DNA of 64,000 nt from Curtobacterium pusillum (GCF_007673235.1 NZ_VDZH01000002.1:389652-453651), one strand, 5' to 3'. Shown: positions 33,571 through 44,450, numbered from the stretch's first letter. The notes: generated from the letters alone by a model not told the origin. Numbers and translations are program-made.

Positions 33571-34392
33571 TCAGTGCGCGAAGTGTGTCGCTTTCGCGCC
33601 TCCGGCCACCGCGGCAGGCGCGCCGCGCCACCCGGCCCGGGCCCGCACCACGAGCGTCACGACGACCGCCGCAGCCGCGGCCACCACCGCGGCGACGGCG
33701 GTCGGCGTCGACACGAGCGGTCCGTCGAGCCGCGCGACCGCGACCCACGCCAGCCCCCACGCGAGCGACGCCGCCGGCGCCAGGCGCCCCCGGCCCCACA
33801 CCGCGAGCAGGACCCCGACGAGCCCGGCGACGAGCGCCACGACGACACCCCAGACGTCCTGGCCCAGCCCGAAGCCCCGGAAGCCCGCAGCCGTCAGCAC
33901 CGCGGCCGTGTTCGCCGCCGTTGCGACGCACACCCACCCGAGGTACAGCCCGAACGTGCCGTCGGTGACGATCGCCTCGACGACGCCCGACGGTCGGGAG
34001 CGCCGCAGCAGCACGAACGTCCACACCAGCACCGCGAGCAGAGCCACGATGATCGGTTCGCTCAGCCACAGGAACCCGAACTGCACGGACAGGATCCACG
34101 CCGCGTTGAGCAGGAGCGACAGCACGACGGGCAGGGTGAGCCGCGCGTGCCGGTCGTCGTCCGCCGTGCGGAAGCACTGCCGGATCGCGTACGCCAGCAA
34201 CCCGACGTAGATGACGCTCCAGATCGAGAACGCCGGTCCGTCCGGCGCGATGGCCGTGGAGGACGCCGACAGCGCGCCGCCCGCCGCGTCCTGGATCGGC
34301 GTCCCGCCGGCTGCCCCGGAGCCGACGAACGCGCCGACCACCGCGACGACCGCACTCACCGCGACCGCGATCCGCTTCCAGATCCTCTTCAT
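33571..34392 (-). CDS. TspO/MBR-like membrane protein
   Basis: Polytopic membrane protein (273 aa) with about seven hydrophobic segments. The stretch GPAFSIWSVIYVGLLAYAIR resembles the conserved part of TspO/tryptophan-rich sensory proteins, but the rest is longer and divergent (TspO itself is about 160 aa). ATG 34392 is chosen for the GAAAGGGG ribosome site. It could bind tetrapyrroles or act as a transporter; this is only a family-level guess. Confidence 0.7.
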   Translation of the reverse strand: MKRIWKRIAVAVSAVVAVVGAFVGSGAAGGTPIQDAAGGALSASSTAIAPDGPAFSIWSVIYVGLLAYAIRQCFRTADDDRHARLTLPVVLSLLLNAAWILSVQFGFLWLSEPIIVALLAVLVWTFVLLRRSRPSGVVEAIVTDGTFGLYLGWVCVATAANTAAVLTAAGFRGFGLGQDVWGVVVALVAGLVGVLLAVWGRGRLAPAASLAWGLAWVAVARLDGPLVSTPTAVAAVVAAAAAVVVTLVVRARAGWRGAPAAVAGGAKATHFAH

Positions 34393-34560
34393 GTCAGCCC
34401 CTTTCGTCAGCATGCTGATGACCTGCACCGTAGGCGCGTGACCGGCCACGGCGCGCAGCGCACGTCCAGCAGACGGGGGACGGGCTGGACGGGAGGCGCG
34501 GTGCACCCCCGCCCCGCACCGGACGTCCGCCGCTCAGGCGCGTGGGGTAGGCACGTCGGC

Positions 34561-34911
34561 ATGGAACAGGCAGTCGAGGCCGTCGTCGCCATCACCGCAC
34601 CGTCGCAGGCCGACCGCGTCCGGACGCTCCTGGAGCGCGGCCGTCACGACAAGGTGGAGCGCCAGCTCGCCCGGTCTGGGTGGTGGCGTCCGGAAGCCGT
34701 CGAGGACGTCTCCGTGGACCCGGCGGCGGCGGTGCGCGGCGCCGCGGCCGACACGACGCTGTGGTCGTTCGAGCGGTCGGGTTGGGTCGAGGTCGACGTC
34801 GAGCGCGCCGCCGAGCGGATCACGGACGGGTACTTCGCCCTCTTCGTCGCTGGCGACGGCACGGTCGTCTTCGCGCCGGAGGGCAGGACGCGGTACCGAT
34901 CCGTGCGCTGA
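34561..34911 (+). CDS. Hypothetical 116-aa protein
   Basis: Not recognised. The protein starts MEQAVEAVVAITAPSQADRV and ends FAPEGRTRYRSVR. It looks like a small soluble alpha/beta protein, with WWRPEAVEDVSVDPAAA and a hydrophobic FALFVAGDGTVVF strand pair near the C-terminus. Codon bias (high third-position GC) supports coding. It precedes corA by 57 nt in the same direction. No clear ribosome site; a TAGGCA hexamer lies 8 nt before the ATG. Confidence 0.7.
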   Translation: MEQAVEAVVAITAPSQADRVRTLLERGRHDKVERQLARSGWWRPEAVEDVSVDPAAAVRGAAADTTLWSFERSGWVEVDVERAAERITDGYFALFVAGDGTVVFAPEGRTRYRSVR

Positions 34912-34968
34912 AGCGCGCCGTGGAGTGCCGTGGGGCGCTGCGGGCTCGCGGGTGCGTACGGTGGGCAC

Positions 34969-35952
34969 GTGACCGTCGAGCTGAACACCGTCTACGTCGA
35001 CCGGATCGCCCCGATCCCGAGTCCCTCGCTCGACGACACCTTCCGGATGCTCGAGGACCAGGGCGCCAGCGCGTGCATCGTGCTGCACCAGCCCGACGCG
35101 CAGGAGCTCGGCGACGTCGCGGTCGCCCTCGGCCTGCACGAGCTGGCGGTGGAGGACTCCGCCGAGGGCCACCAGCGCCCGAAGCTCGAGCGCTACGGCA
35201 AGACCCTGTTCGTCGTCCTCAAGCCGGCGCTCTACAACGACCAGGCGGAAGAGGTCGAGTTCGGCGAGGTGCACGCCTTCGTCGGCGAGGAGTTCTTCCT
35301 CGCGGTCGTGCAGGCGGACCCGCGCGGCAAGCAGAACGTCCCGCGTGCCCTGCAGCGGATGAGCGGCAAGCCGGGCCTCGTGACGGTGGGACCGCAGGCG
35401 CAGCTCTGGGCGCTGATGGACTCGATCGTCGACGGCTACGTGCCGGTGATCGACGGGCTGGAGGAGGACATCAACCAGATCGAGGACCAGCTCTTCGCGG
35501 GCGAGGCCGGGGTCTCCCGACGCATCTACGAGCTGTTCGGCGAGGTCGTCGATTTCCAGCGTGCCGCCCGGCCGCTCGTGTACATGATCGAGAACCTGCA
35601 CCGCGGTGCCGAGAAGTACCACCTGCCGGTGGAGATGCAGCGCCGCTTCCGTGACGTCCTCGACCACGCCATCCGCACCGTCGAGCGCCTCGACACCTTC
35701 CGTCAGCTGCTGCAGAACGCCCTGACGGTCGACTCGACCCTCGCGGCGCAGAAGCAGAACGACGACACGAAGAAGATCTCCGGGTGGGCGGCGATCCTGT
35801 TCGCACCGACGCTCGTCGCGGCGATCTACGGCATGAACTTCACACACATGCCCGAGCTGCAGTGGCCGTGGGGGTACCCGCTGGCGATCGTGGCGATGGT
35901 GCTGTTCGCGGCGGTCCTCTGGGTGGTGTTCAAGGTCAAACGCTGGTTCTGA
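34969..35952 (+). CDS. corA: CorA-family magnesium/divalent cation channel
   Basis: Pentameric inner-membrane Mg2+ (or Co2+/Ni2+/Zn2+) channel of 327 aa. A long acidic and helical cytoplasmic domain is followed by two C-terminal helices; the pore signature GMN (IYGMNFTHMPEL) lies between them. It begins at GTG 34969, 6 nt after TACGGT, so it is probably leaderless; upstream in-frame codons are not conserved. The stop TGA overlaps the ATG of the galactosidase gene by one base. Confidence 0.92.
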   Translation: MTVELNTVYVDRIAPIPSPSLDDTFRMLEDQGASACIVLHQPDAQELGDVAVALGLHELAVEDSAEGHQRPKLERYGKTLFVVLKPALYNDQAEEVEFGEVHAFVGEEFFLAVVQADPRGKQNVPRALQRMSGKPGLVTVGPQAQLWALMDSIVDGYVPVIDGLEEDINQIEDQLFAGEAGVSRRIYELFGEVVDFQRAARPLVYMIENLHRGAEKYHLPVEMQRRFRDVLDHAIRTVERLDTFRQLLQNALTVDSTLAAQKQNDDTKKISGWAAILFAPTLVAAIYGMNFTHMPELQWPWGYPLAIVAMVLFAAVLWVVFKVKRWF

Positions 35953-38171
35953 TGGAGACTGGGGCGGTGCCCACGAACGACGTCGTCCACCTGACCGCCG
36001 GAGGCGTCTCCCTCGTCCTCGACTGCCGGGACCACGCCCTGCCGGCGGTGGTGCACTGGGGTGCCGCCCTCGGCCTGCTCGACGGCACCGAGCTCGCTGC
36101 CCTGGCCGACGCGGACGTCGCGCCGGTCGCCCCGAACGAGGCCGACGTGCCGGTGCGCCTGGCGATCCTGCCCGAGCCGCACCGCGGGTGGACGGGCCGC
36201 CCGGGGCTGTCCGGGCACCGGGACGGCCGGGACTGGTCGCCGGCGTTCACGGTGGAGCACCTCGACGTCGACACCGAACCCGGCACCGGCACCGAGACGG
36301 GCCAAAGCCAAAACCAAAGCCAAAGCCAAGGCCAGGGCCAGGGCCAGGGCCAGGGCCGCGGCCCGGGCTCGGTGACCGCCCACGCCGTCGACCGCACCGC
36401 CGGCCTCGCGCTCCGCCTGACCGTCGAGATGCTGCCCTCCGGACTCCTCCGCACCCGTGCCGCCGTCACGAACACCGCCGCGGGCACGTACACCGTCGAC
36501 GACCTCACCCTGGCGCTCCCGATCCCGTCCCACGCCCGCGAGGTCCTGGACTTCGCCGGCCGCTGGGGCAAGGAACGCACCCCGCAGCGCCGCGAACTCG
36601 TCGTCGGCACCCACGAGCGCGAGGGGCGGAAGGGCCGCACGGGTGCCGACGCCGCGACGGTCCTCAGTGTCGGGACGCCCGGGTTCGGCTTCGCCCGCGG
36701 CGAGGTGTGGGGCGTGCACACGGCGTGGAGCGGCAACCACCGGCACCTCGCCGAACGTCTGGCGACCGGTCGGCAGGTCGTCGGCGGCGGCGAACTGCTG
36801 CTGCCCGGCGAGGTCCGGCTCGACACCGGGCAGACGTACGAGGGCCCCTGGCTGTACGCGGCGTACGGGGACGGCCTCGACGACCAGGCGCGCCGGTTCC
36901 ACCGGTGGCTCCGGAGCCGCCCGAGCCACCCGACGACCCCGCGCCCGACGACCCTCAACGTCTGGGAGGCCGTCTACTTCGACCACGACCTCGCCCGCCT
37001 GACCGACCTCGCCGAACGCGCGGCACGTCTCGGGGTCGAGCGCTGGGTCCTCGACGACGGCTGGTTCCGACACCGCCGGAACGACCACGCGGGTCTCGGC
37101 GACTGGTACGTCGACGAGGACGTCTGGCCTGACGGTCTCGGTCCCATCGTCGACCGTGTCCGGGCCCTCGGCATGGAGTTCGGCCTGTGGTTCGAGCCCG
37201 AGATGGTCAACGAGGACAGCGACCTCGCCCGCGCCCACCCGGAGTGGATCCTGCAGGCCGACGGTCGCCTGCCGATCCGGTCGCGCCACCAGCAGGTGCT
37301 GAACCTGGCGATCCCGGAGGCCTTCGCGTACCTGCTGGAACGGATGACGGCGATCATCGGCGAGTACGGCATCGAGTACGTGAAGTGGGACCACAACCGC
37401 GACCTCGTCGAGGCCGGTCACCCGGGCGGCTCCGCGGCCGTGCACGAGCAGACCCTCGCCGCCTACCGGCTGATGACCACGCTCAAGGAGCGCTTCCCGA
37501 CGCTCGAGATCGAGTCGTGCTCGTCGGGTGGTGCCCGGGTCGACCTCGGCGTCCTCGAGCACACCGACCGGGTGTGGGTGTCGGACGACATCGACCCGCT
37601 CGAACGGCAGCAGATGCACCGGTGGACGCAACAGCTCCTGCCGCCGGAACTGCTCGGGTCGCACGTGGCCAGCGGGCGGAACCACACGACCGGACGGGTG
37701 CACGACCTCGCCTTCCGCGCGGGGACCGCGATCGTCGGGCACTTCGGCATCGAGTGGGACCTCGCGCAGGCGACCCCGGCCGAGGAATCAGCGCTCGCCG
37801 AGTGGATCGCGTTGTACCAGGAGTGGCGCGGGCTGCTGCACGGCGGGGACCTGGTCCGGGTCGACGAGGTGGACGACACCCGCCTCGTGTACGGCACCGT
37901 CGCGCCGGACAGGCGGGAGGCACTGTTCTTCTTCGCCAGCGTCGGTCGGTCCGAGGTGTCGGGCACCGGACGCATCACCTTCCGCGACCTGGACCCCGAC
38001 ACGGTCTACCGCGTCGACCCGGTCGTCGTCGGGAACGGCCGCGGGATCTCGGCACCCGCGTGGTGGGCCGGTGAGCGGGTGTTCCGGGGGAGCGCGCTGG
38101 AGCGCGTCGGCCTGCAGCCGCCCCTCGTCCCGGCGGACTGCGTGGTGCCGTTCCGACTGACGGCCGTCTGA
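35952..38171 (+). CDS. Alpha-galactosidase, GH36
   Basis: Cytoplasmic glycosidase (739 aa) releasing galactose from raffinose, melibiose and related sugars. An N-terminal beta-sandwich precedes the TIM barrel with WVLDDGWF, the nucleophile Asp480 in KWDHNRD and the acid/base Asp546 in SDDID; the 66-residue spacing equals that of Lactobacillus MelA. CSSGG before the acid/base is the usual GH36 signature. Residues about 117-137 are a Gln-rich (QS/QN/QG)n insertion coded by a hexanucleotide repeat, which is unusual. It is coupled to corA by TGATG, though a functional link is doubtful. Confidence 0.9.
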   Translation: METGAVPTNDVVHLTAGGVSLVLDCRDHALPAVVHWGAALGLLDGTELAALADADVAPVAPNEADVPVRLAILPEPHRGWTGRPGLSGHRDGRDWSPAFTVEHLDVDTEPGTGTETGQSQNQSQSQGQGQGQGQGRGPGSVTAHAVDRTAGLALRLTVEMLPSGLLRTRAAVTNTAAGTYTVDDLTLALPIPSHAREVLDFAGRWGKERTPQRRELVVGTHEREGRKGRTGADAATVLSVGTPGFGFARGEVWGVHTAWSGNHRHLAERLATGRQVVGGGELLLPGEVRLDTGQTYEGPWLYAAYGDGLDDQARRFHRWLRSRPSHPTTPRPTTLNVWEAVYFDHDLARLTDLAERAARLGVERWVLDDGWFRHRRNDHAGLGDWYVDEDVWPDGLGPIVDRVRALGMEFGLWFEPEMVNEDSDLARAHPEWILQADGRLPIRSRHQQVLNLAIPEAFAYLLERMTAIIGEYGIEYVKWDHNRDLVEAGHPGGSAAVHEQTLAAYRLMTTLKERFPTLEIESCSSGGARVDLGVLEHTDRVWVSDDIDPLERQQMHRWTQQLLPPELLGSHVASGRNHTTGRVHDLAFRAGTAIVGHFGIEWDLAQATPAEESALAEWIALYQEWRGLLHGGDLVRVDEVDDTRLVYGTVAPDRREALFFFASVGRSEVSGTGRITFRDLDPDTVYRVDPVVVGNGRGISAPAWWAGERVFRGSALERVGLQPPLVPADCVVPFRLTAV
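36301..36360 (+). repeat. In-frame hexanucleotide repeat GCCAAA/GCCAGG
   Basis: Ten consecutive 6-bp units: GCCAAA-type first (with one ACCAAA), then GCCAAG, four GCCAGG and GCCGCG. They encode alternating Gln and Ser/Asn/Gly within the GH36 enzyme. The first half is far more A-rich than the surrounding gene. Confidence 0.85.
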
Positions 38172-38309
38172 CCGCAGCGGGGCACCCGGCCTGGAGGCGC
38201 GGGTCGGCTCACCGGGTCCGTCCAGGTCCTTCGCATGGTCGCCCCATGCAACCTGGCCAGGATCACAGGAAGCGCCTCGACCGGCGCCTCCGCTCGGAAG
38301 GACCTCCCC

Positions 38310-38741
38310 ATGCAGTGCCCCAACGACCAGGCCACCCTCGTGATGTCGGAGCGGTCCGGCATCGAGATCGACTACTGCCCCGAGTGCCGGGGCGTGTGGC
38401 TCGACCGCGGTGAGCTCGACAAGATCATCGAGCGCGGCTCGGGTACGCCCACGCAGACGCCGCCGCCGGCCCCGCAGGCGCAGCAGGCCGTGCCGAACCC
38501 CGCGTACCCGCAGTCCGGCGGGCCGTACCCGCAGCCCTCGTACGCGCCCGGGATGGCCGTGCCCCGCAACGGGTACGCGTCGCCGGGGTCGCCCGGTTCG
38601 CCGGGGTCGTGGGACAAGGGTCGCCGCGGGTACGGGCAGTCCGGGTACGGGCAGCAGTACGGCCAGCCCGGGTACGGGCAGCAGCAGTACGGGTACGGCA
38701 AGAAGCGTCGCGGCAACTGGTTGAGCGAGCTCTTCGACTGA
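38310..38741 (+). CDS. Zinc-ribbon (zf-TFIIB) protein with Gly-Tyr-Gln tail
   Basis: 143-aa protein. Residues 1-45 form a TFIIB-type zinc ribbon with two cysteine pairs (MQCPND, YCPECRGVWLDRGEL). The remainder is low complexity: a Pro/Gln segment, PGSPGSPGS, then repeated GYGQ/QYGQ units and a basic end KKRRGNWLSELFD. ATG 38310 has a GGAAGGAC site. Function unknown; such proteins are widespread in bacteria and the tail looks disordered. Confidence 0.83.
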   Translation: MQCPNDQATLVMSERSGIEIDYCPECRGVWLDRGELDKIIERGSGTPTQTPPPAPQAQQAVPNPAYPQSGGPYPQPSYAPGMAVPRNGYASPGSPGSPGSWDKGRRGYGQSGYGQQYGQPGYGQQQYGYGKKRRGNWLSELFD

Positions 38742-38798
38742 TCGTCCGGCGTCCTCGCGTGTCCGGTGCCGGTGGGGTGAGCCAGTAGGCTTCCCGAT

Positions 38799-40091
38799 AT
38801 GCCGCACACCGGACACGCGACACGCACGACCCCTGTCTGGGCCCTCAAGCTCGCCGTGGTCACCGGCCTCGTCGGGGTCGCGGGCGGCATCGCCGGCGTC
38901 TCGGTCTGGCTCGCCCTGCAGCTCATCCAGTTCGTCGCGTTCGGGTACCCGTTCGGCGGCCACCTCGAGGCAGCCGACGCCCCCTCGGCACTGAACCGGT
39001 TCCTCGCGCTCGTCGCCGCCGGTGTCCTGACCGGGTTCGCCTGGTGGGCCCTCCGACGCTGGGGTCGCCCGATCGTCTCGGTGCCCGCTGCCGTCGGCGG
39101 CAAGCGGATGCCGTCCCTGGCCACGGTCGCCAACGCGGGCGTGCAGATCCTCGCCGTGGGCCTCGGCGCCTCCATCGGCAAGGAGGTCGCCCCGCGTGAG
39201 ATCGGTGCCTGGCTGGCCCAGCTCGTCACCGCCCGGGCCGGGCTGACCGGGCGCGAGACGAAGATCCTCGTGGCCTGCGGCGCGGCCGCCGGTCTCGCCG
39301 CCGTGTACGACGTCCCCCTCGGCGGAGCACTCTTCGCGGTCGAGGTCCTGCTCGGCGAGCTGACCTTCGCCACCGCGCTGCCGGCGTTCGCCACGAGTGC
39401 GGTCGCGGCGTTCGTCGCGCGCCTCGTCATCCCGGACGAGGTCCTGTACCACGTGCCCGCGATGCACCTCTCGCCGTCCCTGCTCGTCTGGGCCGTGATC
39501 GTCGGCCCCGTGCTCGGCTTCGCCGGGGTCGGCTTCGTGAAGCTCACGAACCGGCTGCAGGGGCTCGCACCGAAGGGGTGGCACCTGCTCGTCGTGCTGC
39601 CGGTCGTCTTCGCGATGGTGGGGCTCATCGCGGTGCCCTTCCCGGAGATCCTCGGCAACGGCCGGGCGCTCGGGCTCGTCGCCATGAACTCCTCCCTCGA
39701 TGCCGGTTCGGTCGCGGGCCTGTCGCCGATCGTGTTCCTGCTCGTGCTGGGCGTCATCCGGACGATCACGACCTCCGCCACCATCGGCGCCGGAGCCGTC
39801 GGCGGCACGCTCACCCCGTCCATCGCCATCGGGTCGGCCGTCGGTGGCGGCCTCGGTGGGCTCTGGCTCCTGCTCTGGCCGACCGACGGCCCGAGCCTCA
39901 CGGCGTTCGCGTTCATCGGGGCAGCGGCGTTCCTCGCGACGACGATGCGGGCACCCTTCACCGCGCTCGTGCTCGTCGTCGAGTTCACGCAGCAGGGGAC
40001 CGACATCCTCATCCCGTCGTTGCTCGCCGTCTCCGGTTCGGTCGCGGTCGGCTACGTGCTCGCCCGTCGGCGCAGCGCGCAGATGGTCTGA
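38799..40091 (+). CDS. ClC-family chloride channel/transporter
   Basis: 430-aa membrane protein with about ten hydrophobic segments. The ion-path signatures are recognisable: GKEVAPREIGAWLAQL (GKEGP region), YDVPLGGALFAVEVLLGE and SATIGAGAVGGTLTPSIAIG. No C-terminal CBS domains are present. TAGGCT lies 7 nt before the ATG, which is typical of a leaderless gene. It probably exchanges chloride for protons or acts as a channel; the position of the gating Glu would decide but needs an alignment. Confidence 0.88.
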   Translation: MPHTGHATRTTPVWALKLAVVTGLVGVAGGIAGVSVWLALQLIQFVAFGYPFGGHLEAADAPSALNRFLALVAAGVLTGFAWWALRRWGRPIVSVPAAVGGKRMPSLATVANAGVQILAVGLGASIGKEVAPREIGAWLAQLVTARAGLTGRETKILVACGAAAGLAAVYDVPLGGALFAVEVLLGELTFATALPAFATSAVAAFVARLVIPDEVLYHVPAMHLSPSLLVWAVIVGPVLGFAGVGFVKLTNRLQGLAPKGWHLLVVLPVVFAMVGLIAVPFPEILGNGRALGLVAMNSSLDAGSVAGLSPIVFLLVLGVIRTITTSATIGAGAVGGTLTPSIAIGSAVGGGLGGLWLLLWPTDGPSLTAFAFIGAAAFLATTMRAPFTALVLVVEFTQQGTDILIPSLLAVSGSVAVGYVLARRRSAQMV

Positions 40092-40187
40092 ACAGTTCGT
40101 CACGATCTCGCGCGTATCCCGGACACCAGGCCTAGCATCGGCGGCAGGACGGGGCGTAGGGCTCCGCACCGAGGCGAGGAGCACCCG

Positions 40188-40400
40188 ATGGCGGGGTTCG
40201 ACGACATCACGAAGAAGGCCCAGGACTTCCTGAAGGACGGCAAGGTCCAGGACGCCCTGAAGAGCGAGAAGGCCGAGGGCATCAGCGACAAGGTGCTCGA
40301 CGGCGTCGCCGACGCGGTGAAGAAGGCGACGGGCGGCAAGTTCGACGACAAGATCGAGGGTGCGCGCGACGCTGCCGACAAGCAGGTCGGCAACGAGTAG
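40188..40400 (+). CDS. MT0933-like antitoxin-family small protein
   Basis: 70-aa, highly charged, helical protein (starts MAGFDDITKKAQDFLKDGK). It resembles the MT0933/Rv0909 antitoxin-like family, which consists of short Lys/Asp-rich proteins. A ribosome site (GAGGCGAGGAG) precedes the ATG. No toxin gene adjoins it: next come sufS and sufU on one side and the ClC gene on the other. It may therefore be an orphan, or a stress protein unrelated to toxin-antitoxin function. Confidence 0.72.
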   Translation: MAGFDDITKKAQDFLKDGKVQDALKSEKAEGISDKVLDGVADAVKKATGGKFDDKIEGARDAADKQVGNE

Positions 40401-42253
<1,853 letters not shown>

Positions 42254-42263
42254 CGCGACCGGA

Positions 42264-42313
42264 CAGCGGCCCGGAGGCGCGGGGCGGGCCCGCACCGCGC
42301 CTCCAGGCCGCTG
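42264..42313. repeat. GGAGGCGCG-family intergenic palindrome
   Basis: Arms at 42264-42282 and 42295-42313 (CAGCGGCCCGGAGGCGCGG and its complement with one mismatch). It starts 11 nt after the sufU stop and lies between codirectional genes. Confidence 0.75.
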
Positions 42314-42379
42314 GTCGGTCGCGCGTCACGCTTCGTCACGGTGCGGACCAGGGCACGGCCGGCACGTAGCGTCGCGCCC

Positions 42380-43783
42380 GTGACCTCCAGCAACGGCAAG
42401 CGGCAGATCCGGTTCAACGCGTTCGACATGAACTGCGTGGCGCACCAGTCCTCGGGACTGTGGCGGCACCCCCGCGACCGGTCGCGGCACTACAACGACC
42501 TGTCGTACTGGACGGACCTCGCGAAGCTGCTCGAGCGGGGCCACTTCGACGGCATCTTCATCGCGGACGTCCTCGGCACGTACGACGTCTACGGCGACTC
42601 GAACGAGGCCGCCCTCCGCACCGGCTCGCAGGTGCCGGTCAACGATCCGATCCTGCTGGTGTCGGCGATGGCGTCGGTGACCGAGCACCTCGGCTTCGGG
42701 ATCACGGCGGGCACGGCGTACGAGCACCCGTACCCGTTCGCCCGGCGGATCTCCACGCTCGACCACCTGACCAAGGGGCGGGTCGGCTGGAACGTCGTCA
42801 CCGGGTACCTGCCGAGCGCCGCGCGGAACATGGGCCAGACCGACCAGCTGTCGCACGACGACCGCTACGACGTTGCCGACGAGTACCTCGAGGTCCTCTA
42901 CAAGCTGTGGGAGGGCTCGTGGGAGGACGACGCGGTCGTCGCCGACCGAGCGTCCGGCGTCTTCACGGACCCGGCGAAGGTGCACCCGATCGAGCACCAC
43001 GGCGAGCACTTCGACGTGCCGGGCATCCACCTGTCCGAGCCGTCGGTGCAGCGTTCGCCCGTCATCTACCAGGCGGGCGCGTCGCCGCGCGGCATCCGCT
43101 TCGCAGCGGAGAACGCCGAAGCCGTCTTCGTGGGCGCACCGACCGTCGAGCAGCTCGCGTCGACCGTCGCGAAGGTCCGGGACGCCCTGGAGGCAGCTGG
43201 TCGCGACCGCTACGCCGCTCGCGTCTACACACTGCTCACCGTGATCACGGACGCCACCGACGAGCTGGCCCAGGCGAAGTACGAGGACTACCTGTCGTAC
43301 GCGTCGGAGCTCGGTGCGCTGGTGCTCAACTCCGGGTGGATGGGCGTCGACCTGTCGCAGTGGGACCTCGACGAGCCGCTCGGTGACGTCGAGTCGAACG
43401 CGATCCAGTCCGCCGCGGCGAACATCGCTGCGGCCACGGGTGAGGACGGCAGCTCGTGGACGATCCGTGACCTGGCTCGGCACACGGCGATCGGCGGCCT
43501 GGGGCCGGTGGCCGTCGGCGGCGGAGCGACGATCGCAGACCGGCTGCAGGAGATCCAGGAGCTGACCGACGTCGACGGGTTCAACCTGGCGTACGCGGTG
43601 ACACCGGGCACGTGGGAGGACGTCATCGAGTTCGTGATCCCCGAACTCCGAGCCCGGGGCGCCTACCCCGAGGGCTACACGGAGGGGTCGCTCCGCCACA
43701 AGCTGCACGGCCGCGGCGACCGGCTGCCGGAGGAGCACCGGGGAGCGTCGTTCCGGGTCGGTCAGCGCTCGGCCGTGGGCTGA
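42380..43783 (+). CDS. LLM-class flavin monooxygenase, NtaA/SnaA/DszA-like
   Basis: 467-aa reduced-flavin-dependent monooxygenase with a bacterial-luciferase-like TIM barrel. The N-terminus (FNAFDMNCVAHQSSGLW, HFDGIFIADVLG) and GRVGWNVVTGYLPSAARN are typical of the nitrilotriacetate/dibenzothiophene-sulfone group, which oxidises xenobiotic or organosulfur compounds using FMNH2 from a separate reductase. The GTG start lies 7 nt after TAGCGT (leaderless type). No reductase or ABC importer is adjacent, so the substrate is unknown. Confidence 0.88.
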   Translation: MTSSNGKRQIRFNAFDMNCVAHQSSGLWRHPRDRSRHYNDLSYWTDLAKLLERGHFDGIFIADVLGTYDVYGDSNEAALRTGSQVPVNDPILLVSAMASVTEHLGFGITAGTAYEHPYPFARRISTLDHLTKGRVGWNVVTGYLPSAARNMGQTDQLSHDDRYDVADEYLEVLYKLWEGSWEDDAVVADRASGVFTDPAKVHPIEHHGEHFDVPGIHLSEPSVQRSPVIYQAGASPRGIRFAAENAEAVFVGAPTVEQLASTVAKVRDALEAAGRDRYAARVYTLLTVITDATDELAQAKYEDYLSYASELGALVLNSGWMGVDLSQWDLDEPLGDVESNAIQSAAANIAAATGEDGSSWTIRDLARHTAIGGLGPVAVGGGATIADRLQEIQELTDVDGFNLAYAVTPGTWEDVIEFVIPELRARGAYPEGYTEGSLRHKLHGRGDRLPEEHRGASFRVGQRSAVG

Positions 43784-43799
43784 CCACCCCGCGCGTGGG

Positions 43800-44351
43800 T
43801 CACAGTGGCATCGGGAGTGCGTCGGCAGCGGTCGGCCACGGCGCCCACTTCGCCCGGGGAGCGCCGAGCAGGTACGGCTGCGGCGACGGGTAGCTGACGA
43901 GCTCGAGCGTCGACCCCCACGGCGTGCGGGTGTAGACGAACCGGTTGCCGTCGCCCGCCTCGAGTCCACGCAGGTCGCGCGGCTCCGAGTTGCGCGTGCC
44001 CCCGGCGGCCTCGACCCGCGCGAGCGTCTCGTCGAGGTCGTCCGCGTAGATCGCCAGGTGCTGCCAGCCGAGGTCCGACGGGTGTGCGGCACCGTGCTGG
44101 TCGGGTCCGAGGTACTCGAACAGCTCGAGGCCCGGGCCCTCGGGCAGGGCGAGCATCCGCATCGCACCTTGCGCCATCGTCGGTGGGATGCCGAGGTACT
44201 GGTGCGCCTCGGGCGAGCTGTTCGGTGCCTCGGTCCGGCACCGCATGTCGTACAGGACGACGGCGTCGAACGCCGCCACGAAGAACGCCGTGGCTGCGTC
44301 GATGTCCGGCACCGTGACGCCCACGTGGTCGATCCTGATTCCCCTGGTCAT
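43800..44351 (-). CDS. VOC-family (glyoxalase/dioxygenase-like) protein
   Basis: 183-aa VOC protein with two modules. Likely metal ligands are His in IRIDHVGVTVPD, His in WQHLAIYADD and Glu in GLELFEYLG or TLELVSYP. The ATG at 44351 begins the first module directly; longer frames run into the allantoin promoter. It is convergent with the monooxygenase gene with a 16-nt gap. Reaction unknown. Confidence 0.82.
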   Translation of the reverse strand: MTRGIRIDHVGVTVPDIDAATAFFVAAFDAVVLYDMRCRTEAPNSSPEAHQYLGIPPTMAQGAMRMLALPEGPGLELFEYLGPDQHGAAHPSDLGWQHLAIYADDLDETLARVEAAGGTRNSEPRDLRGLEAGDGNRFVYTRTPWGSTLELVSYPSPQPYLLGAPRAKWAPWPTAADALPMPL

Positions 44352-44450
44352 GGGTGATTCGTACCACCGGCCGACCGCGCCGCGGCAGACGTTCGGCACC
44401 GCGTGCGCCTTCCGTGCGGCAAGCCGCAGCCCGCACCGCGCTCCCTCTGC

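Noticed and set aside
40188..40400. A toxin-antitoxin module
   Set aside because: Only the antitoxin-like member is present; both neighbours are unrelated housekeeping or channel genes.
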